Origin: Nocardia farcinica | GTDB lineage: Bacteria; Actinomycetota; Actinomycetes; Mycobacteriales; Mycobacteriaceae | Reading direction: 5' to 3' | Length of the DNA: 64,000 nt | Assembly: GCF_001182745.1 (NCBI RefSeq) | Contig: NZ_LN868938.1 | Coordinates: 3,162,001 to 3,226,000 of the forward strand | Shown here: positions 26,108 through 33,205 of the stretch, in pieces | Layout of the letters: the number at the start of each line of letters is the position of its first letter | How positions within the stretch are numbered: the stretch's first letter is position 1 | Notes under the pieces: generated by a model | What the model saw: only the letters and a program-made list of their open reading frames with translations | Databases searched by the model: none | What the model was told of the DNA's origin: nothing | Made by a program: the position numbers and the translations under genes

Positions 26108-27043
26108 GTGGACCTACGCATCTTCACCGAACCCCAGCAAGGCGCGAGCTACGACGACCTCCTGCGGGTCGCGAAGACGACCGAGGACGCGGGCTTCGAC
26201 GCCTTCTTCCGATCCGACCACTTCCTGAAGATGGGCGAGGTGTCCGGCCTGCCCGGCCCCACCGACGCCTGGATCACGCTGGCCGGGCTGGCCAGGGAGA
26301 CCTCCCGCATCCGGCTGGGCACGCTGGTCACCTCGGCCACGTTCCGGCATCCGTCCGTGCTGGCCATCTCCGTCGCGCAGGTGGACCGGATGTCCGGCGG
26401 CCGGGTGGAGTTCGGGTTCGGCGCGGGCTGGTTCGACGCCGAGCACACCGCGTACGGCATCACCCTGCCCGAGGTGCGCGAACGCTTCGACCGCTACGCC
26501 GAGCAGCTGGCCATCATCACCGGCCTGTGGGAGACCCCCGAGGGGTCGACCTTCGACTTCGTCGGCAAGCACTACGAGCTGCAGGGCAGCCCGGCGCTGC
26601 CCAAGCCCGCGCAGTCGCCGCGGCCGCCGGTGATCATCGGCGGCACCGGCAAGAAGCAGACCCCGGAGCTGGCCGCCCGCTACGCCCAGGAGTTCAACCT
26701 CCCGTTCAGCGATGCCACCTCCGCGGCCGCCCAGTTCGAGCGGGTCGCCGACGCCGCGCGCGCGATCGGCCGCGATCCGGGTGAGATCGTGCGCTCGGCC
26801 GCGCAGGTGCTGTGTGTCGGCCGCGACGACACCGAGGTCGCCCGGCGCGCCGCTGCCATCGGCCGCGAGGTCGCCGAGCTGAAGGAGAACGGCCTGGCCG
26901 GCACGCCCGCCGAGGTCGTGGACAAGATCGGCCGCTACCGCGCCGAGACCGGCATCACCCGCCTCTACCTGCAAACCCTCGACCTCGGCGATCTGGACCA
27001 CCTGGAACTGGTCGCGGCCGAGATCGCACCGCAGCTGGATTGA
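26108..27043 (+). CDS. LLM-class F420-dependent oxidoreductase
   Basis: 311 aa from a GTG at 26108; a second GTG 9 nt upstream (26099) is also in frame. The luciferase-like barrel begins with V-D-L-R-I-F-T-E-P-Q and includes F-F-R-S-D-H-F-L, R-I-R-L-G-T-L-V-T and P-P-V-I-I-G-G-T-G, matching actinobacterial F420-dependent reductases. The cofactor and substrate are inferred at family level only. The gene is divergent from helZ across about 100 bp and ends at a strong hairpin. Confidence 0.88.
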   Translation: MDLRIFTEPQQGASYDDLLRVAKTTEDAGFDAFFRSDHFLKMGEVSGLPGPTDAWITLAGLARETSRIRLGTLVTSATFRHPSVLAISVAQVDRMSGGRVEFGFGAGWFDAEHTAYGITLPEVRERFDRYAEQLAIITGLWETPEGSTFDFVGKHYELQGSPALPKPAQSPRPPVIIGGTGKKQTPELAARYAQEFNLPFSDATSAAAQFERVADAARAIGRDPGEIVRSAAQVLCVGRDDTEVARRAAAIGREVAELKENGLAGTPAEVVDKIGRYRAETGITRLYLQTLDLGDLDHLELVAAEIAPQLD

Positions 27044-27048
27044 CCTGC

Positions 27049-27075
27049 GGCCGAGCGCCTTCGGTGCGCTCGGCC
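27049..27075. terminator. Hairpin between convergent genes
   Basis: Arms GGCCGAGCGC (27049-27058) and GCGCTCGGCC (27066-27075) form a perfect 10-bp stem with a 7-nt loop, between the stops of the oxidoreductase and the small gene at 27078. Confidence 0.7.
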
Positions 27076-27077
27076 GG

Positions 27078-27260
27078 CTAGTCCCGCTCCGGCGGCCGCG
27101 CCGCCCAGGCGCGCAACGCGTCGTCGACTCGGGCCAGCACCTCGATCGGCAGTGGCTCGTGGGTGCCGGGCCGCCAGGGCGGGTCCGTGGGCGGTGTGCG
27201 CCGCGGCAGCCGCCGTACGTCCTCCTCGTGCCCTGCGGTCCGGTCCGCGTCCTCGTCCAT
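27078..27260 (-). CDS. Small acidic protein of unknown function
   Basis: 60 aa from the ATG at 27260, chosen because AGGAGGGGG lies just upstream; an in-frame ATG 42 nt earlier lacks such a site. The N-terminus is rich in Asp/Glu/Arg (M-D-E-D-A-D-R-T), the middle in Pro, and the C-terminal part is a likely amphipathic helix (L-A-R-V-D-D-A-L-R-A-W-A). It has no recognisable domain. It is last in a set of three minus-strand small genes that diverge from an XRE-type regulator, so it may belong to a regulatory cassette. Confidence 0.5.
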   Translation of the reverse strand: MDEDADRTAGHEEDVRRLPRRTPPTDPPWRPGTHEPLPIEVLARVDDALRAWAARPPERD

Positions 27261-27282
27261 GTCCGCCCCCTCCTGCGGTGGG

Positions 27283-27411
27283 TCAATCGTCTTCCCGGTC
27301 ACGGTCGTCGTCCTCGTCGACGGGGTCTTCGGCGACGGGCCAGGACAGCGCCACGGTGAGGCCGATCAGCCCGAGGACCAGCACCACGAGCACGCCGTCG
27401 GCCAGACTCAT
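27283..27411 (-). CDS. 42-aa single-pass membrane peptide
   Basis: The ATG at 27411 is preceded by GGGAGGAC and overlaps the stop of the 103-aa gene by 4 nt, so it is translationally coupled. Residues about 6-24 (V-L-V-V-L-V-L-G-L-I-G-L-T-V-A-L) form one membrane helix, followed by a highly acidic tail (E-D-P-V-D-E-D-D-D-R-D). It is below usual annotation length but overlap, ribosome site and composition support it. Function unknown; small membrane peptides in this position may modulate a partner protein. Confidence 0.55.
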   Translation of the reverse strand: MSLADGVLVVLVLGLIGLTVALSWPVAEDPVDEDDDRDREDD

Positions 27412-27719
27412 TCGTCCTCCCGTTCGGGCCAGCGGTAGCCGCGCGGGTAGACGCGCGACGGGGTGACGAGGGCGGCCAGGTCGGTCACGACGTGACGGAC
27501 CGGGTCGACGTGTTCGAGGCCGGGCGTCACCACGGCCGCCGCCGCGAATTCGTCGAGGTGGCGGGCGATCGCGAGTGCCGTCAGCATCGGACCCGCGTCG
27601 AGGAAGACGGTGAACACCAACCGGAAATCGGGCCCGGCGATCGCCGTGAGGTCGATCTGCTTGCCGCGCAGGAGTTCTGGTCGAATCACACCGATCGCGG
27701 GTCGGCGTTCGCCTGGCAT
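27408..27719 (-). CDS. 103-aa hypothetical protein, divergent partner of the XRE regulator
   Basis: The ATG at 27719 (M-P-G-E-R-R-P-A-I-G-V) is preceded by AGGGAG. The protein has a compact alternating hydrophobic core (D-F-R-L-V-F-T-V-F-L-D-A-G-P-M-L-T-A-L) and ends Y-R-W-P-E-R-E-D-E. I recognise no family. A broken second copy of this gene and its whole upstream region lies at 29936-30074, in front of the intact XRE/TPR gene, so in the undisturbed order this gene and the regulator were divergent neighbours. It is coupled to the 42-aa membrane peptide downstream. Confidence 0.6.
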   Translation of the reverse strand: MPGERRPAIGVIRPELLRGKQIDLTAIAGPDFRLVFTVFLDAGPMLTALAIARHLDEFAAAAVVTPGLEHVDPVRHVVTDLAALVTPSRVYPRGYRWPEREDE

Positions 27720-27913
27720 CGATCTGCTCCCTCTGCCGTGTCGAATGGGTGGTGGAAGCCGCCGGTTCGGCACCGGGCGGATGCTCCGGTAGTAGCGTGG
27801 CGCAGAGGCGTTGCCGTACGCGGAAATCCGTGTTCACAGACCTGTTGACAGCAGTTCCGGGAGTTTTTCGGGGGTGGGCGTGATCGAGGGTGCACAGCTG
27901 CGGACGGCGCGGG
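27411..27913. repeat. Direct repeat copy A (left flank of the GntR/methyltransferase insert)
   Basis: This segment holds the 103-aa gene, its upstream region and the first codons of an XRE gene. It recurs at 29934-30268. The parts 27717-27913 and 30072-30268 differ at only about four positions. The outer 59 nt (27411-27469) match less well. Copy A is full length, whereas copy B has lost about 55 and 113 nt internally. Confidence 0.85.
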
Positions 27914-27939
27914 ATTCCCGAGTTCGCCACTCCGCCTGA
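27880..27939 (+). pseudogene. Truncated start of the XRE regulator gene
   Basis: From GTG 27880 the frame reads V-I-E-G-A-Q-L-R-T-A-R, identical to the start of the intact regulator at 30237. It then switches to unrelated sequence after about 27913 and stops at 27937-27939. This marks the left insert junction. Confidence 0.75.
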
Positions 27940-28144
27940 CCCATTCTTTGCCGGTCTTCGGGTCGATACCGCCCATACGCTCCGGCACCGGACGCGGGTT
28001 CGGATTGCACTTCGCCGGCGCGATATCACCAACGCAGCTCCAACCCTGCGAGAACGCCTTGCCGAACTCGATCGGGAAACGCCAAGCCTGGCAACGGGCC
28101 CGTCCCGGCCTCCTTACCTTCGGATAATGGCCGCCCGCCTCTGC
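27914..28144 (-). other. Insert sequence upstream of gntR, possible broken gene on the minus strand
   Basis: The minus strand is open through the junction and reads, among others, F-P-I-E-F-G-K-A-F-S-Q-G-W-S-C-V and P-E-R-M-G-G-I-D-P-K-T-G-K-E-W-V, which looks protein-like in composition. The frame then runs into the XRE remnant, so its original 3' end is lost. I do not recognise a family. The open frame extends back through the palindromic sites, which makes its start doubtful. Confidence 0.3.
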
Positions 28145-28180
28145 GCATACACAGCAGCGTATACGCAGTTGCGTATACGC
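28145..28180. promoter_or_regulatory. GntR operator cluster 1
   Basis: Three half-sites of pattern GYATACRCA: GCATACACA (28145-28153), GTATACGCA (28159-28167) and, inverted, TGCGTATAC (28170-28178). The last two form a palindrome with 11-bp perfect arms and a 2-nt spacer (28157-28180). The strength of the symmetry and its place upstream of gntR suggest the GntR protein's own operator. Confidence 0.65.
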
Positions 28181-28252
28181 ACAAGCTGGCTGTGCCCGAG
28201 CCGTGACGCAGCGCCTTCGCGACAGATGCTGATCCCGAATAGGCTGTGGTGT

Positions 28253-28272
28253 GTATACGCAGTTGTGTATGC
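28253..28272. promoter_or_regulatory. GntR operator 2 near the gntR start
   Basis: GTATACGCA-GT-TGTGTATGC repeats the cluster-1 palindrome with two changes in the right arm. It lies 35-54 nt upstream of the gntR ATG and just downstream of a possible -10 TAGGCT (28240-28245), a position that fits autorepression. Confidence 0.65.
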
Positions 28273-28306
28273 TCAAACGCCGACGCCGACCCCGAGGAGT
28301 GGAGCC

Positions 28307-28984
28307 ATGAGTGAGCCTGCCTACGTATCGATCGCGGGGGAGATCGCGCGGGAGATCCGCGCAGGCGCCCTACCCGCACGGACACAGCTGCCGAGCTATT
28401 CCGAGCTGGCGAAGCGACACGGCGTGTCCGAGATCGTCATTCGGAAGGTCATCGACCTGCTGCTGCGCCAAGGTCTCGTTTACACAATCGAGCGCCGGGG
28501 GACCTTCGTGGCCGCTCGGCCGACGCTGGTTCGAGTATCACCCGAACGTCAAATGGAAGACCCGGCAACGACCTTCGGCAACGAGTCACCCCACAGGGTG
28601 GATGATGTGCGGATCGAGCGCACGACAACTCTGGTTCCCGCCGACGATGAAGTGGCGGGACTGCTCGGGATCAACCCGGGCACCGAGGTCGAGCACATCG
28701 TCACAGCGGTCGCTGAACTCGGCCGACCGGTCTCCATCTCGGACAGCTATCAGCTGCCCGGCACCGATGTTGCCACCGCGACCGTTCTCGAGGAGACCAT
28801 TGCCGACAAGGTGCCCGCGCCGACGCATGCGGTATGGCTGAAGGTGCCGGCGGGCGACCTGGTGAAGGCCATTCGCCAGCGCTTTCTCCGGCACGGGAGG
28901 ATTCTGATGGTGTCGGACGTGTCCTACCCGAAGGACCGGTACGAATCGTTCGTCTTCCGGATGACGCTCGAACCGGAGTCCTAG
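28307..28984 (+). CDS. GntR/HutC-family regulator
   Basis: 225 aa from the ATG at 28307 with GAGGAGTGGAG upstream. The winged helix (about 5-70) contains the GntR signature L-P-S-Y-S-E-L-A-K-R-H-G-V-S and a wing ending R-G-T-F-V-A. Residues about 90-220 form a UTRA ligand-binding domain (V-E-H-I-V-T-A-V-A, ending F-R-M-T-L-E). Strong GTATAC-type palindromes precede it, indicating autoregulation. It sits in the roughly 2-kb insert between the direct repeats and converges on a methyltransferase-like gene. GntR proteins of this size also control integrative elements (KorSA type) in actinomycetes; no integrase or transfer gene is seen here. Confidence 0.9.
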   Translation: MSEPAYVSIAGEIAREIRAGALPARTQLPSYSELAKRHGVSEIVIRKVIDLLLRQGLVYTIERRGTFVAARPTLVRVSPERQMEDPATTFGNESPHRVDDVRIERTTTLVPADDEVAGLLGINPGTEVEHIVTAVAELGRPVSISDSYQLPGTDVATATVLEETIADKVPAPTHAVWLKVPAGDLVKAIRQRFLRHGRILMVSDVSYPKDRYESFVFRMTLEPES

Positions 28985-29000
28985 GCACAGCCCGTCGGAT

Positions 29001-29027
29001 ATGGCCCGACGCCTACGATCGGGCCAT
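29001..29027 (+). terminator. Terminator after gntR
   Basis: Stem ATGGCCCGA (29001-29009) with TCGGGCCAT (29019-29027), 9-nt loop, followed by CTTTTGTTGG. It has a T-rich tail on the plus strand and lies 16 nt after the gntR stop. Confidence 0.75.
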
Positions 29028-29041
29028 CTTTTGTTGGTCGG

Positions 29042-29875
29042 CTATCCGGGGCGCACCCAGCCCTGAGCAACATCCCCGAGGTTCCACCACGAGACGTGAT
29101 GCGGATCCTCCGATTCCAATCTCCACGCCTCCGAGAGTCGGGCGAAGAACGCGTCATCGCCGGTCTTGCCGCCCTGCGGTTCCCCGATGAAGATCACGCG
29201 CCGACCGCCTCGCGTCTCGAACTTCTCCAACGCCGCGGAGGCCATCGGGTCACCCCAGCCCGGCGGCCAGCAGAGGAACAGAACCGATTCGCCGTCCAAA
29301 TCGGCGTCGAACTCATCAAGACCCGACACCGGGAACCACACGTCTCGTTGGCCTTCGGCTCCGGGAAAGGACGGGTTGGCTGTGCTGTCTGGTGGTTCCG
29401 CATCGAAGGCACGTACGTTGACGCCGTGGTCGGCCAGTTGCTTCGCCCAGTAACCACGCCCTGCGCCTAGTTCGAGCACACGCCGTCCTTCGCTGAACGC
29501 TCCAATCCAGCCGAGCGTCTCCGGAGAGGGGACCGCGTAGGCGTACGCACTTTGCAAGATCGTCTGTACAAATCCCAGCCGGGCACTTCCGCCCGGATTC
29601 CCCCCGTCGACTACCCGGCGTTCCCCGTCGACCGTGATCGACGGAGCCACGATGTCCCAGTACGGGTTCGCCGACTCCTCGCTGCCGCCGGTCATGTAGT
29701 GCACGAACCGCAGGTCGAACGCGGCATCGGCTTCCTGATCCCCGGTCCCGGCCAACATCGGCGCGATGTCGAGATAGTCCGCCACCTTGGGAAACTCAGC
29801 CCGCAGCCGCAATCCGTCCCCGAGCAGCGCAGCCAGCTCCGATCGACGTTCCGGTGTCAACACGAGCGCAGTCAT
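29042..29875 (-). CDS. SAM-dependent methyltransferase-like protein
   Basis: 277 aa. A class I methyltransferase motif I, V-L-E-L-G-A-G-R-G-Y-W (about 132-142), is followed by an acidic strand end (V-R-A-F-D-A-E-P-P-D). The motif IV position reads L-F-L-C-W-P-P-G-W-G-D (about 199-209), a W-P-P loop recalling the N/D-P-P-Y loop of N-methylating enzymes but not identical. An N-terminal domain of about 110 residues is uncharacterised. The target (protein, nucleic acid or metabolite) is unknown. It belongs to the insert with gntR, starts 59 nt from repeat copy B, and looks less GC-biased than its neighbours, consistent with acquisition. Confidence 0.72.
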   Translation of the reverse strand: MTALVLTPERRSELAALLGDGLRLRAEFPKVADYLDIAPMLAGTGDQEADAAFDLRFVHYMTGGSEESANPYWDIVAPSITVDGERRVVDGGNPGGSARLGFVQTILQSAYAYAVPSPETLGWIGAFSEGRRVLELGAGRGYWAKQLADHGVNVRAFDAEPPDSTANPSFPGAEGQRDVWFPVSGLDEFDADLDGESVLFLCWPPGWGDPMASAALEKFETRGGRRVIFIGEPQGGKTGDDAFFARLSEAWRLESEDPHHVSWWNLGDVAQGWVRPG

Positions 29876-29933
29876 GGTCCGATTGTCCGTGCGCGCCTTC
29901 GGCTCCGCCAGTGGTTGCCAGGATTTCTCCGAC

Positions 29934-30268
29934 TTCGTCCTCCCGTCCGGGCCAGCGGTAGCCGCGCGGGTCGGCGCGCGATGGGGTGACGAGGCGTCAC
30001 CGCCGCCGCGAATTCGTCGAGGTGACGGACGATCGTCGAATCACACCGATCGCGGGTCGGCGTTCGCCTGGCATCGATCTGCTCCCTCTGCCGTGTCGAA
30101 TGGGGTGGTGGAAGCCGCCGGTTCGGCACCGGGCGGATGCTCCGGTAGTAGCGTGGCGCAGAGGCGTTGGCGTACGCGGAAATCCGTGTTCACAGACCTG
30201 TTGACAGCAGTTCCGGGAGTTTTTCGGGGGGTGGGCGTGATCGAGGGAGCACAGCTGCGGACGGCGCG
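29934..30268. repeat. Direct repeat copy B (right flank of the insert)
   Basis: Corresponds to copy A (27411-27913) with internal deletions of about 55 and 113 nt. It includes the near-identical segment 30072-30268. It provides the promoter and first codons of the intact XRE regulator gene. Confidence 0.85.
29936..30074 (-). pseudogene. Broken second copy of the 103-aa gene
   Basis: From the ATG at 30074 the frame repeats M-P-G-E-R-R-P-A-I-G-V-I-R, then leaves the parent sequence because about 113 nt are missing, and stops at 29997-29999 after 25 codons. Residual similarity to the 3' part continues to about 29936. Confidence 0.75.
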
Positions 30269-31436
30269 GGAAGCGGCCGGGTGGAGTCTGCGCGCCATGG
30301 CGGAGTTGGTGCATTTCGCACCGTCGTATCTGAGCTTGATCGAGACCGGGAAGCGGCCGGTGACGCGCGAGGTCGTCGCCGCCTACGAACTGATTCTCGG
30401 TCCGGGCTCGCTGCGCGCGGAAACACCGGAACCGCAGGGTGATCGAGTGCCGCGGGTGATCACTTCCGAGCTCCCCGAAAGCCTGCCCGCGTTTCTCGAG
30501 TTCATCGCCGACGACCTCTCCCGCGCCTACCCGAAGTCGCGGCCGGATCAGCTGCTGGCCGAGATCCAGTGGCGCATCCGCGGGGTCCGGGCGCTGCTCC
30601 AGGGCCGGACCACCCTGATGGAGCATCGCAGGCTGATGGTCGTGCTCGGCTGGTTGTCGATGCTGGCCGCGGCCTGCCACGTCGATCTCGGCGAGGGCAG
30701 GGCCGCCGCCGCGCAACTGTGGGTGGCGCGGGAGGTGGCGATCGAAGCCGAACACACCGAGATCGACGCCTGGCGCGCCGAGATCATGGCCCGGCAGCAG
30801 CTCGCCCTCGGCGAATACCTGGTCGCGGTGGTGGCGGCGCAGATCGCCCAGCAGGCGGCACCGCGGGGCAGCTACGCCATGATCCAGGCGACCGCGCAGG
30901 AGGCGGCGGCGCTGGCCCGGTACGGCGACAAGCAGGACGCCTACACCGCCTTGCGCACCCTGGCGCGGCTCGTCGCCGACCTGCCGACCGTCGAGATGGC
31001 CGAACACCGCTTCCGCTTCGACACCGTCCAGGCCGACAGCGCGATGGCGACCACGCTCGCCTGGCTGGGCGACCGGGCCGCGGAATCGTTCGCCCGCCAT
31101 GTGATCCGCCACATCGAGAACTCGCTTTACCTGCGCCCCCGGCGCCTCGCCGCCGCCCGGTTGGATCTCGGGCTCGCGCTGCTCGCCGCGGGCAGGCCCG
31201 AGGAGGCGGCCCACGAGGCGATGACCGCGGTGACGTCCGGGTGCCTGGTGCCCGCCGACCGCCTGCGACTCGAGGAGGTCGTCACCGGCGTCGAAGGCGT
31301 GCACGCCGCCGCGGCGCGACCCCTGCGCGAGGCGTTCCGCAGCCTCTACCCCACCGACGCGCCGTCGGCCGACGCCTCTTCGGCCGACGCCTTTTCGGCC
31401 ACCGGATGTCCGGCGGCGCCGCGTCGGCGGCCCTGA
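30237..31436 (+). CDS. XRE-family regulator with TPR-like C-terminal region
   Basis: 399 aa from the GTG at 30237 (a GTG 6 nt upstream is also in frame). Residues about 3-60 form a helix-turn-helix of the Cro/CI type (L-R-T-A-R-E-A-A-G-W-S-L-R-A-M-A, S-Y-L-S-L-I-E-T-G-K-R). The remainder is Ala/Arg/Leu-rich helical repeats resembling TPRs, as in actinomycete regulators that respond to peptides or partner proteins. The C-terminal end has a short Ser-Ala-Asp repeat (S-A-D-A-S-S-A-D-A-F-S-A). Its upstream region is repeat copy B. The likely original divergent partner is the 103-aa gene family at 27408. Confidence 0.82.
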   Translation: MIEGAQLRTAREAAGWSLRAMAELVHFAPSYLSLIETGKRPVTREVVAAYELILGPGSLRAETPEPQGDRVPRVITSELPESLPAFLEFIADDLSRAYPKSRPDQLLAEIQWRIRGVRALLQGRTTLMEHRRLMVVLGWLSMLAAACHVDLGEGRAAAAQLWVAREVAIEAEHTEIDAWRAEIMARQQLALGEYLVAVVAAQIAQQAAPRGSYAMIQATAQEAAALARYGDKQDAYTALRTLARLVADLPTVEMAEHRFRFDTVQADSAMATTLAWLGDRAAESFARHVIRHIENSLYLRPRRLAAARLDLGLALLAAGRPEEAAHEAMTAVTSGCLVPADRLRLEEVVTGVEGVHAAAARPLREAFRSLYPTDAPSADASSADAFSATGCPAAPRRRP

Positions 31437-31544
31437 CCGGTGCACGGCCGCACCCGTGGCACCGGAATTGTGGACGCCACGTAATCCACAACCGCGCCGA
31501 CGGTGAGGACCCGACCGTCCGGGGGAACGGGTAGAAGTGACGGG

Positions 31545-32282
31545 GTGCGTGAGCGGGTGGTGGTGCGGTTACCGGCGGCGGTCGTCGTGCCTGCGGTCGT
31601 CGTGCTGATGGCGGTGGTCGCGTCGGCGGTCGCCGGGTGCGGGCAGGTGCGGGTGGGGCAGGTCGAGCCCGCGCCGGGGAGTCCGACGCGCGCGCAGGTC
31701 GAGGACCTGCTCGGGCGGGTGCGGGTGGTGGCCGAGCGCGGACGGCCGGGCGGATACGACCGCGATTGCGGCCGGGGCGGCGGATGCGTGTTCGGGCCGG
31801 CCTGGACCGACGACCACGGCGGAGCCGAGGGGCACAACGGCTGCGACACCCGCAACGACGTGCTGGCGGCGCAGCTGAGCGACGTGCGGTACCGGGAGGG
31901 CACCCGGGACTGCGTGGTGGTGGCGGGAACCCTGCGCGACCCCTACACCGGGCGCCTGCTGGAGTTCCGCAAGGCCGACGCGCGTGACGTGCAGATCGAT
32001 CACGTGTATCCGCTGGCGGCGGCCTGGGATCTCGGGGCCGCCGGCTGGAGCCCGGAACAGCGCGTGCGCTTCGCCAATGACACGGTGACCAACCTGCTCG
32101 CCACCGCGGGCGCGGTCAACCAGGCGAAAGGGGATGCCACGCCGGCCGAGTGGCTGCCCCCGGCGCGCGCGAACCACTGCTTCTACGCGGGCAAGTACCT
32201 CACCGTCGCGGTGCGCTACGACCTGCCGGTCACCGCCGCCGACAACGCGGTGCTGCACGCCATCGCGCGCACCTGCCCCTGA
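31545..32282 (+). CDS. Secreted lipoprotein with HNH-type nuclease domain (DUF1524)
   Basis: 245 aa from a GTG at 31545. A hydrophobic signal sequence ends in the lipobox V-A-G-C (about residue 30), so the protein should be a lipoprotein on the outer face of the membrane. The C-terminal domain has G-H-N-G-C-D-T-R-N-D-V-L and I-D-H-V-Y-P-L-A-A-A-W-D, then N-L-L-A-T and N-Q-A-K-G-D: the HNH pattern with catalytic His and Asn residues. Secreted relatives are common in actinobacteria and may degrade external DNA; that role is inference. It ends 13 nt from the convergent sulfurtransferase gene. Confidence 0.85.
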   Translation: MRERVVVRLPAAVVVPAVVVLMAVVASAVAGCGQVRVGQVEPAPGSPTRAQVEDLLGRVRVVAERGRPGGYDRDCGRGGGCVFGPAWTDDHGGAEGHNGCDTRNDVLAAQLSDVRYREGTRDCVVVAGTLRDPYTGRLLEFRKADARDVQIDHVYPLAAAWDLGAAGWSPEQRVRFANDTVTNLLATAGAVNQAKGDATPAEWLPPARANHCFYAGKYLTVAVRYDLPVTAADNAVLHAIARTCP

Positions 32283-32295
32283 GCGCAGCGGCGGA

Positions 32296-33114
32296 TCAGT
32301 CGCCCGTCGCCACCGGGCGCTTGGGGTCGTTGGACCACTGCGACCACGAGCCGGGGTAGAGGGCGGCGTCGATGCCCGCGACCGCCAGCGCCGCGATCTG
32401 GTGCGCGGCCGTGACGCCCGACCCGCAGTAGACCGCGAACGGACCGGCGCCGTACCGCCCGAACCGGGCGCGCAACCGGTCCGGATCGTGGAAACGCCCG
32501 GTCTCGTCCAGGTTCTCGGCCGTCGGCGCGCTCACCGCGCCGGGGATGTGGCCCGCCTGCGGGTCCACGGGCTCCACCTCGCCGCGGTAGCGTTCCGCCG
32601 CGCGCGCGTCGAGCAGCACACCCGGCCACTTCGCGGCGCCGTCGGCGTCGACGACGGGCAGGTTGCCCGCGGTGAGGGTGACGTCGCCCGGCTCGGGATC
32701 GGGTTCGGCGCCGGTGGCCGTCGCCCCGCCGGCCGCCGTCCACGCGGGCAGCCCGCCGTCGAGGATGCGCACGTCGGCCAGCCCCGCCCAGCGCAGCAGC
32801 CACCACGCCCGCGCCGCCGCCATCCCGCCCGTGGCGTCGTAGACGACCACCGGGTCACCCTCGCGAATACCCCAGCTGCGCGCACACTTCTGCAGCGCGG
32901 CGAGATCGGGTAGCGGATGCCGCCCGCGGGCCGGTGAGGGCGGCGCGGCCAGTTCGGTCTCCAGGTCCACGAACACCGCGCCCGGGATGTGGCCGTCGAG
33001 ATAGTGCTGCGGGCCGTCCGGGTCCCCGAGCGCCCAGCGCACATCCAGTAGCCGTACCCGCTTGTCCGCCAATTCCTTCCGCAGTTCCTCCGCGGAGATC
33101 AGTACCGCGCTCAA
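32296..33114 (-). CDS. Sulfurtransferase (rhodanese / 3-mercaptopyruvate type)
   Basis: 272 aa, two rhodanese domains. The C-terminal domain has the catalytic loop V-Y-C-G-S-G-V-T-A (Cys near 231). C-G-S-G-V-T-A is the loop of 3-mercaptopyruvate sulfurtransferases, whereas C-R-K-G-V-T is typical of thiosulfate rhodaneses. The N-terminal domain contains R-L-L-D-V-R-W and G-H-I-P-G-A-V-F-V-D. It moves sulfane sulfur to thiol acceptors in the cytoplasm. Unlike the SseA homologue at 61 kb, its active cysteine is intact. The next gene on this strand starts over 180 nt downstream in transcription order from a different function, so no operon is evident. Confidence 0.92.
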   Translation of the reverse strand: MSAVLISAEELRKELADKRVRLLDVRWALGDPDGPQHYLDGHIPGAVFVDLETELAAPPSPARGRHPLPDLAALQKCARSWGIREGDPVVVYDATGGMAAARAWWLLRWAGLADVRILDGGLPAWTAAGGATATGAEPDPEPGDVTLTAGNLPVVDADGAAKWPGVLLDARAAERYRGEVEPVDPQAGHIPGAVSAPTAENLDETGRFHDPDRLRARFGRYGAGPFAVYCGSGVTAAHQIAALAVAGIDAALYPGSWSQWSNDPKRPVATGD

Positions 33115-33205
33115 CCCCAGCTCCTCGTCCAGTCACCCTCGCGCGCCGACCCGGACCACCCTACGCACCGATGGGCGCGCGCGAGCGACTTCTCGCGTCC
33201 GGCCG

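Noticed and set aside
28157..28180. Attachment-site core for recombination
   Set aside because: The palindrome recurs right before gntR and fits operators; it is not repeated at the insert edges.
27914..29933. Prophage or integrative conjugative element
   Set aside because: No integrase, excisionase, replication or transfer gene lies between the repeats. Only a regulator and a methyltransferase-like gene are present, so a full element is not supported.
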